From positions 1 through 64,000 of the forward strand of contig JAFXKT010000002.1 in assembly GCA_017531585.1 (NCBI GenBank): a DNA stretch of 64,000 bases. The letters run 5' to 3'. Positions 58,676 through 64,000 of this stretch are shown here, in pieces. A program made the translations under genes and the position numbers. This stretch comes from Candidatus Saccharimonadota bacterium. GTDB taxonomy: Bacteria; Patescibacteriota; Saccharimonadia; Saccharimonadales; Saccharimonadaceae. Every line of letters starts with the position of its first letter. Within the stretch, counting starts at the first letter, position 1. The notes below the pieces were generated by a model. The model saw only the letters and a program-made list of their open reading frames with translations. It was not told where the DNA came from and made no database searches.

Positions 58676-60250
58676 ATGAGCAAATTGAATTACAAAGGCC
58701 CAGTTGTCCTTATCGTTATGGATGGCGTCGGTCTTGCTGAAGATAATCCTTATAATGCTGTCACGCAGTCGCGCGCAGATACCCTACACGAACTAATGCA
58801 AAAATACAAAATGGCCGAGCTTGGCGCTGCTGGCCACTATGTCGGCATTCCTGACGGCGACATGGGCAACAGCGAAGTTGGTCACAACGCTATGGGCGCA
58901 GGCGAAATCGTCTTGCAGCGTAGCGCAGCTGTCGAAGAAGCCATGAATGGTGGCGCCTTCGAAACTCAGACCTGGCAAGATATTAAGAATCGCCTTGCCA
59001 GCACAGATAAGACCCTTCATTTCATGGGTATCTTTAGTGACGGTAACGTTCACTCGAATATTACTCACCTCGAAAAAATGCTAGCTCAGGCCCAGAAAGA
59101 CGGTATCGAGCACGTTCGTGTTCATATTCTCCTTGATGGTCGTGATGTTCCGCCGCAGAGCGAGCCAAAGTTCATTAAGCGTCTAGAAGATTTCGTTCAT
59201 GGTCTTGGCGATCCAGATTATAGAATCGCTGATGGTGGTGGTCGCATGGTTATTACTGCCGACCGCTACGATAGCAACTGGAAGATGGTTGAAGATGGCT
59301 GGAACCTAAGTGTCCATGGCCAAGGTCGCCAGTTTGCAAGCGCTACCGAGGCTGTCGAAACTTACCGCAGCGAAAATCCAGGGCTTCAGGATCAATATAT
59401 GCCGCCATTTATCGTGGCTGAAAATGGTCAGCCAGTTGGTAAGATTCAAAACGGCGATGCTTTGATTTATATCGATTTTCGTGCTGATCGCGCTCTAGAA
59501 ATGGCTAAGGCATTCACTTTCGAAGATTTCCCGTATTTCGACCGTGGCGAGCGCCCAGATGTCTACTTTGCAGGTATGGCGGTCTATGACGAAGATAAGC
59601 ATATTCCAGAACATGTTCTTGTAGAATCTCCAAGCTTCGAAAAGCCACTCGCATTCCAGCTTGCAGAGCAGGGCGTAAAACAATATGCAATTTCTGAAAC
59701 TGTAAAGTTTGGTCATATTACCTACTACTTCAATGGTAATAGCCATCAGGTTCCAGAAGGTGAAGACGAGGTTGAGGTATCTTCCTATATTGAGCCATTT
59801 AATACTCGCCCATGGATGAAAGCGGCCGAGATTACAGATAAGCTCGTTGAAGCTATCGAAAGCGAAAAATATCAGTTCCTACGCATTAATTATCCTGGCG
59901 GTGATATGGTTGGTCACTTTGGTGAAGTTGAGCCTACGATCGCAGCCATGGAAGCCATTGATATCTCTTTGAAGCGTATTATCGACGCCGTTAACAAGCT
60001 TGGTGGTGTAACGATTATTACTGCCGATCACGGCAACGCGGAGGAGCTTATGGAAGATGGTAAGCCAAAAACTTCTCATACGACCAATCGTGTTCCTTGT
60101 ATCTTTGTTGATGAAACCGAGAATGCGGATAAATACCATCTTGCCGAAGGTGATTTTGGCCTAGCCAACCTCGCTCGCACGATTACAGCAATGTTAAACA
60201 AAGAGCCTTACGAAAAATGGCTCCCATCTATCATTGAGGAGAACGACTAA
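58676..60250 (+). CDS. gpmI: 2,3-bisphosphoglycerate-independent phosphoglycerate mutase
   Basis: The 524-residue alkaline-phosphatase-superfamily enzyme has the metal Asp in LIVMDGVGLAEDNPYN, the catalytic Ser in GNSEVGHNAMGAG (about 63), and late metal ligands in YPGGDMVGHFG and TADHGNAEEL. It converts 3-phosphoglycerate to 2-phosphoglycerate in glycolysis. TAAAAT (58664-58669) lies 6 nt before the ATG, so the mRNA is probably leaderless. The stop overlaps the next gene (TAATG). Confidence 0.95.
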   Translation: MSKLNYKGPVVLIVMDGVGLAEDNPYNAVTQSRADTLHELMQKYKMAELGAAGHYVGIPDGDMGNSEVGHNAMGAGEIVLQRSAAVEEAMNGGAFETQTWQDIKNRLASTDKTLHFMGIFSDGNVHSNITHLEKMLAQAQKDGIEHVRVHILLDGRDVPPQSEPKFIKRLEDFVHGLGDPDYRIADGGGRMVITADRYDSNWKMVEDGWNLSVHGQGRQFASATEAVETYRSENPGLQDQYMPPFIVAENGQPVGKIQNGDALIYIDFRADRALEMAKAFTFEDFPYFDRGERPDVYFAGMAVYDEDKHIPEHVLVESPSFEKPLAFQLAEQGVKQYAISETVKFGHITYYFNGNSHQVPEGEDEVEVSSYIEPFNTRPWMKAAEITDKLVEAIESEKYQFLRINYPGGDMVGHFGEVEPTIAAMEAIDISLKRIIDAVNKLGGVTIITADHGNAEELMEDGKPKTSHTTNRVPCIFVDETENADKYHLAEGDFGLANLARTITAMLNKEPYEKWLPSIIEEND

Positions 60251-60936
60251 TGGTCCTTGCGATAATCATTTCGATACTTTGCGGATTCCTAGTATTCTGT
60301 GGCGTGACGCTCTATCTTATCCAGAGCTCGCTCTATAGTATTATTCGTCATTTTGGAGCGATTATCGCGGCCGTTATCGGTCTGCTGGCTATCTGTTTCT
60401 TTGTTGCTAGCAGCTCAATCGCGGTTTTGGGTTTCGGGAGCTTTATTCTCTTAGTTTTGCTTGGCTCCTTATGCTTCGCGGTTATCAATGTTTTGGCGTA
60501 TTTCTTGACCAAGGCGATGCTTGTTCCGCGCAAAAAGGAGGGGCGCAAGAAAGCCGTCGTGACGAGCAGTTCTTTGGCACTCGTCTCGACTTTTGACGGC
60601 ATTGTGTCGCTTTGTTCTGGCTTCGCGCTTGGCTTTAGCTTTATTCAGGGCGCAAGCACGGCGATGCTTCTATTTGTATCTTTGGCGCTCTTTATGATTC
60701 TTGACCGAGTTATGCGTATCGAGCAACTCGAAAGAGAAGTTGTGCCAGAAACAGCTGTGCGCGCTAATTTGCTGACCTCTATTATTTGTATGATAGTGGG
60801 CCTGATTTTTAGCGCTATTATGTCGCAAGGAATGAAGGATAACAAAGAAGCTTATCTGGTCTTGCCGATTGCTTGCTTGTTGTTTTATGGCCTCAAGGCG
60901 GCTTGGTCTCTGATTGCTAAGCTAAGAGCTAGATGA
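60250..60936 (+). CDS. Multi-pass membrane protein of unknown function
   Basis: The 228-residue protein has six or seven hydrophobic helices (VLAIIISILCGFLVFCGVTL; AAVIGLLAICFFVASSSIAV; FILLVLLGSLCFAVINVLAY and others). It is coupled to gpmI by a TAATG overlap. It uses TGA as stop, followed in frame by TAA. No motif points to a substrate. Family not recognised. Confidence 0.7.
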   Translation: MVLAIIISILCGFLVFCGVTLYLIQSSLYSIIRHFGAIIAAVIGLLAICFFVASSSIAVLGFGSFILLVLLGSLCFAVINVLAYFLTKAMLVPRKKEGRKKAVVTSSSLALVSTFDGIVSLCSGFALGFSFIQGASTAMLLFVSLALFMILDRVMRIEQLEREVVPETAVRANLLTSIICMIVGLIFSAIMSQGMKDNKEAYLVLPIACLLFYGLKAAWSLIAKLRAR

Positions 60937-60963
60937 TAAAATAGGAGAAACTAAGAGATAATT

Positions 60964-61803
60964 ATGAAAGTCAATAAAGCAATTATTCCGGTTGCGGGTT
61001 GGGGTACGCGCCGTTTACCAATTACCAAAACTATCGAGAAAGCAATGCTTCCAATTGGCAATCGTCCGCTAGCGGATTATGTCGTAGAAGATTGTGTTAA
61101 AGCTGGTATCAAAGAGATCTATATCGTCATTGATGAAAAGCCATTCTCTCAGATTAAGAACTATTACGAAGAAAATCAGAAACTAGCAGATTATCTCATT
61201 GCTCGTGGAAAAGAAGATCGCCTAGAACTCGCCAAGACTGGCTACGAAGGCGTAAAGATTCATTTCTATTGCCAGAAGAACGTCGACGAACGCTATGGTA
61301 GCGCAGAACCTGTTGCTCAGGTTGTCGAAGAGTTCGGCATTAACGAACCAACCGCTGTTCTTATGGGCGACGATTTTAGCTACAATGCTGACGGCAGCTC
61401 GGATATGCAGCGCCTAGTCGAGATCCTAGAAGACGATACCGAATCTGCGATGCTTGCAACCGAAATCCCAATGGAGAAGGTTGAAAAGTATGGCGTTTTG
61501 AAGGTAGAAGATGGCTGTCTATCTGGCATCTATGAAAAGCCAAAGCGCGAAGAAGCTCCAAGCAATCTTATTAATATCAGCAAGTTCATTATGTCTCCAG
61601 AACTACTTCAGCGCATCGTGAAGTATTGTAAAGAGAACGATTTTGGTCCACAGGATCAGGAATATCTCATTACAGATCCAATCATCGAACATATTAAGGC
61701 TGGTGGCAAGATTCGCGTTCTTCCTATCAAGGGTCAGTATCTTGATGGTGGTTCACTTGAAGGCTGGCTACATGCCAATCAAGTTATTTACGGCGATAAA
61801 TAA
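60964..61803 (+). CDS. galU: UTP-glucose-1-phosphate uridylyltransferase
   Basis: The 279-residue nucleotidyltransferase has IIPVAGWGTRRLPITKTIEKAMLPI, the KPFSQIKNYYEEN segment, VLMGDDFSYNADG with the metal-binding Asp, and YLDGGSLEGWLHANQ at the C-terminus. It makes UDP-glucose for surface glycans, which fits the many envelope genes here. AGGAG lies about 17 nt before the ATG, beyond the usual distance. A DUF167 gene follows 6 nt later. Confidence 0.93.
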   Translation: MKVNKAIIPVAGWGTRRLPITKTIEKAMLPIGNRPLADYVVEDCVKAGIKEIYIVIDEKPFSQIKNYYEENQKLADYLIARGKEDRLELAKTGYEGVKIHFYCQKNVDERYGSAEPVAQVVEEFGINEPTAVLMGDDFSYNADGSSDMQRLVEILEDDTESAMLATEIPMEKVEKYGVLKVEDGCLSGIYEKPKREEAPSNLINISKFIMSPELLQRIVKYCKENDFGPQDQEYLITDPIIEHIKAGGKIRVLPIKGQYLDGGSLEGWLHANQVIYGDK

Positions 61804-61809
61804 TATATC

Positions 61810-62031
61810 ATGGCGCGCATAAATGTAAAAGTTAAGCCTGGCTGCAAACAGGCTTCGCGCCTCGAGAAGCAAGAGGACGACAGTTATGTCGCCTTTTTGC
61901 ACGCTCGTGCGCACGACGGCGAGGCAAACACTGAGCTTTTGAAGCTGTTATCAAAAGAGCTCGGCGTGCCAAAAACGCAGATAGAAATCGTCGCTGGCGC
62001 AAAAGGTCGAGACAAGATTATCGAGTTTTAA
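61810..62031 (+). CDS. DUF167 (YggU-like) small protein
   Basis: The 73-residue protein MARINVKVKPGCKQASRLE has the DUF167 pattern with ARAHDGEANTELLKLLSKELGVPKTQIEIVAGAKGRDK. Function is unknown. It is linked to galU by a 6-nt gap and ended by a terminator. Confidence 0.85.
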   Translation: MARINVKVKPGCKQASRLEKQEDDSYVAFLHARAHDGEANTELLKLLSKELGVPKTQIEIVAGAKGRDKIIEF

Positions 62032-62032
62032 A

Positions 62033-62060
62033 ATAACCCGCAATTCGCGGGCTATTTTTA
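62033..62060 (+). terminator. Intrinsic terminator between galU-DUF167 and rarA
   Basis: CCCGC and GCGGG with A- and T-rich flanks form a short stem with TTTTT. It overlaps the rarA stop codon by three bases. Confidence 0.8.
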
Positions 62061-63233
62061 TGTAATCTTTTTGTCTTTAATTTCGTCTGGGAGATAGTTT
62101 TTGTCTAGATGGAAGCCTGCCTCCCATTTTTGGCCTTTGCCGAAACCGAGATCGGACATGAGCTTTGTAGGAGCATTGCGGAGCCAGATCGGGACCGGCA
62201 AATCCATGGTTCGGTTTGCTAAATCTTTGGCGCGCATATAGGCATCGTAGCTCTCACGGGATTTCTTGGCTTTTGCTAGGGCGTAAGCGACATGAGACAA
62301 GATAATCTGGCTCTCCGGCATGCCGACGCGCTCTACGGCCATAAAAGCATCTAGGGCGAGTCCTAGGGCACCGTTTCCTGCTAGGCCAATGTCTTCGCTT
62401 GCGAATATTACCATGCGACGTGCTACAAATTTCGGATCTTCGCCAGCATTCAGCATGCGTGCAAGATAATAGAGCGTCGCATCAACATCGCTGCCGCGCA
62501 TCGATTTAATAAAGGCGGAAATGTTGTTGTAGTGCTCGTCGCCCTTCTTGTCGTATCCTGGAACTTTGCGACCAGCAGCTTCGCGTACCTGATCGACATC
62601 GACTTTATCTGACAAGCTTAGTGCGAGTTCGAGGTCTCCAAGAGCAGAGCGGGCGTCGCCGCCAGATAGTTCTGCAAGGTAATCAATCGCCTCGTCTGTG
62701 ACGCGTTTTTCGGCTTTTTCTTCCTCGATTGCTCGACGTAAAACCTCTTTAATGTTTTCTTTGCTTAGATGTTTGACGATAACGACGCGGCTTCTCGAGA
62801 GAAGTGGTGAGATAACTTCAAAGCTTGGGTTTTCGGTAGTAGCGCCAATTAGGGTAATTAGACCGCTCTCGACATGGGGCAAAAATGCGTCCTGTTGTGC
62901 CTTATTGAAGCGATGAATCTCGTCCACGAAAAGCACGGTGCGAACCTGGAGATTCCAGTTCTGCTTTGCACGCTCAACGACCGCTTCGACATCTTTCTTG
63001 CCGCTCGTAACGGCAGAAATCTCGATAAAATCTGCCTCAAACTCGTGAGCAATAATGCGCGCCATGGTGGTCTTGCCAGTGCCTGGTGGGCCCCAAAAAA
63101 TGATATTGACTGGCTCTTTCTTCTTTACGATTTCGGTCAAAATCTTGCCTTCGCCAATAATATCGGTCTGGCCAATAACGTCTTCGAGCTTTTGCGGGCG
63201 CATACGCTCGGCTAGAGGAATCCTAGATGTCAT
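62058..63233 (-). CDS. rarA: Replication-associated recombination protein A (RarA/MgsA)
   Basis: The 391-residue AAA+ protein has [17 protein letters not shown], Walker [18 protein letters not shown], Walker [20 protein letters not shown], sensor [11 protein letters not shown] and the C-terminal [16 protein letters not shown] and [15 protein letters not shown] segments. RarA acts at stalled forks. It overlaps the upstream NUDIX gene by 11 nt (same strand), so translation is probably coupled. Confidence 0.95.
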   Translation of the reverse strand: MTSRIPLAERMRPQKLEDVIGQTDIIGEGKILTEIVKKKEPVNIIFWGPPGTGKTTMARIIAHEFEADFIEISAVTSGKKDVEAVVERAKQNWNLQVRTVLFVDEIHRFNKAQQDAFLPHVESGLITLIGATTENPSFEVISPLLSRSRVVIVKHLSKENIKEVLRRAIEEEKAEKRVTDEAIDYLAELSGGDARSALGDLELALSLSDKVDVDQVREAAGRKVPGYDKKGDEHYNNISAFIKSMRGSDVDATLYYLARMLNAGEDPKFVARRMVIFASEDIGLAGNGALGLALDAFMAVERVGMPESQIILSHVAYALAKAKKSRESYDAYMRAKDLANRTMDLPVPIWLRNAPTKLMSDLGFGKGQKWEAGFHLDKNYLPDEIKDKKIT

Positions 63234-64000
63234 CTTCGTAATCCGTCTCTCCGTAATCTTCTGGAGTAGTAGTTATATCTTCGCGCTCAGAGAAAGCGGC
63301 TGGTCTCTCTAAGTATTTCTTGGCGGCGCGAAGGATTGCAATCTCGCGGTTGCGCCAAAAATGAGCACGATAGCCAAGATCGCTGGAAATCTTGGTTAGA
63401 TCTTCTAGGGACATGTTTTGGAAGGTCTCGATAGCTTCGTCGATAGTATTGAACCATTCGGTCTGCGTGCCATCTTCGATTTCGTCCTCTTCTTGCATGG
63501 CGCCAATGAATTTTTCTACCTGGCAAACAAAAACCTGGTTGTCTACGATTCTTGGGGTTGCATCTGGAGTCTCGCCGCCACGAAGCTCAATCGTGCGACC
63601 AAGAGATACAAGATTCTTCACCTTGTAACCAACTTCTTCGTGGATTTCGCGCTCGACGTTTTCGTAGGCGAGCTCGCCTGGTTCTTGGCCGCCACCAGGA
63701 AGCTTGTAATAGCCCTTATTGACTGCATGGGTGATGCAAACGCGACCATCTTTGTCTAGGACTGCGGCGCGTGCGCCAAACTTTAGCTTGGCCTTGTCGT
63801 AATTATTGTTAGTAGGGAAGCCAAAATCTTCATTAGATAGAGTAATTAAGATGTCGGTATTGATTGGCTTGACCCAATAATCTGTGAATTCATTTTTCTC
63901 GTTGTAGTGGAAATATGCTTCAAGTTTTTTGCCGCGAAGAATATCTGGCAGAAAAATCTTTGCATCGGACCACATTTTGTCATAGGGAATATCTCGGAGG
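63223..64000 (-). CDS. NUDIX hydrolase, 5' end outside window (probable)
   Basis: The NUDIX box GGGQEPGELAYENVEREIHEEVGY (GX5EX7REUxEExGU) lies near residue 102 of the frame. The frame is open from the edge of the window: upstream of the first ATG (63975) it reads RDIPYDK, and a PY-D-MW-D pattern with later LPDI resembles the N-terminus of related MutT/NUDIX hydrolases. So 63975 may not be the true start. It hydrolyses nucleoside diphosphate derivatives; the substrate is unknown. Linked to rarA by an 11-nt overlap. Confidence 0.75.
   Translation of the reverse strand, partial: LRDIPYDKMWSDAKIFLPDILRGKKLEAYFHYNEKNEFTDYWVKPINTDILITLSNEDFGFPTNNNYDKAKLKFGARAAVLDKDGRVCITHAVNKGYYKLPGGGQEPGELAYENVEREIHEEVGYKVKNLVSLGRTIELRGGETPDATPRIVDNQVFVCQVEKFIGAMQEEDEIEDGTQTEWFNTIDEAIETFQNMSLEDLTKISSDLGYRAHFWRNREIAILRAAKKYLERPAAFSEREDITTTPEDYGETDYEDDI

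Overview
The window looks like a chromosome segment of a Candidatus Saccharibacteria (TM7) or closely related Patescibacteria/CPR bacterium. This is inferred from gene content and architecture, not from a database search: type IV pilin-like genes, FtsEX with a CHAP hydrolase, a MoxR/Bat-type operon, no biosynthetic pathways, a short alanyl-tRNA synthetase, many small orphan proteins, and -10 boxes placed 6-9 nt in front of start codons. The genetic code looks standard. Stops are almost all TAA/TAG, TGA is used at least twice, and RF2 is encoded.

Layout. 1-1510: 3' part of 23S rRNA, 5S rRNA and a dense run of hairpins. 1.5-8 kb: Pr6Pr-type membrane protein, a pilin, and two divergent P-type ATPases (CtpE-like and Ca2+-ATPase-like). 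8-16.7 kb: a Ser/Lys-tailed membrane protein, DUF2130 protein, nusA, an LRR surface protein broken by a stop codon, RNase J, a membrane thioredoxin-like protein and a second, nearly duplicate pilin. 16.8-25.7 kb: truB, prfB, ftsE, ftsX, a PcsB-like CHAP hydrolase, a CtpA-type protease, a DUF4868/KwaB-like protein, tatD and two small proteins. 25.7-34.2 kb: cysteine desulfurase, a minus-strand PRTase-moxR-DUF58-VWA-VWA-TPR operon, and mnmA. 34.3-43 kb: an accessory stretch of orphan genes, a RhuM-like protein, a DJ-1 protein, a small alarmone synthetase, alaS, a DsbA-like protein and a cluster of candidate structured RNAs. 43-55 kb: ftsA, an RsuA-type pseudouridine synthase, a histidine kinase/response regulator pair, a large membrane protein, ruvX, mltG, a LysM-CHAP protein and obgE. 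55.2-64 kb: a candidate ncRNA, a Thr-rich mucin-like surface protein, Sua5/YrdC, gpmI, galU, DUF167, rarA and a NUDIX gene running off the end.

How it works together. The cell-envelope set (FtsA, FtsEX, CHAP hydrolases, MltG, CtpA, pilins, LRR and Thr-rich surface proteins) fits a small host-attached cell that remodels its wall. The RNA set (RNase J, NusA, TruB, RF2, AlaRS, MnmA with its sulfur-donating desulfurase) is core informational machinery.

Two gene classes can be seen. Many core genes have a -10 box so close to the ATG that they are probably translated from leaderless mRNAs. A second set of mostly orphan genes has near-consensus -35/-10 promoters with exactly 17-bp spacers, 45-180 nt leaders rich in hairpins, and strong Shine-Dalgarno sites. 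The most interesting region is 41.7-42.35 kb, where several promoters, terminators and two candidate pseudoknotted RNAs lie in 670 bp without a protein gene. One of them sits directly in front of an intrinsic terminator and an orphan gene, arranged like a riboswitch. No tRNA, CRISPR array or insertion sequence was seen.
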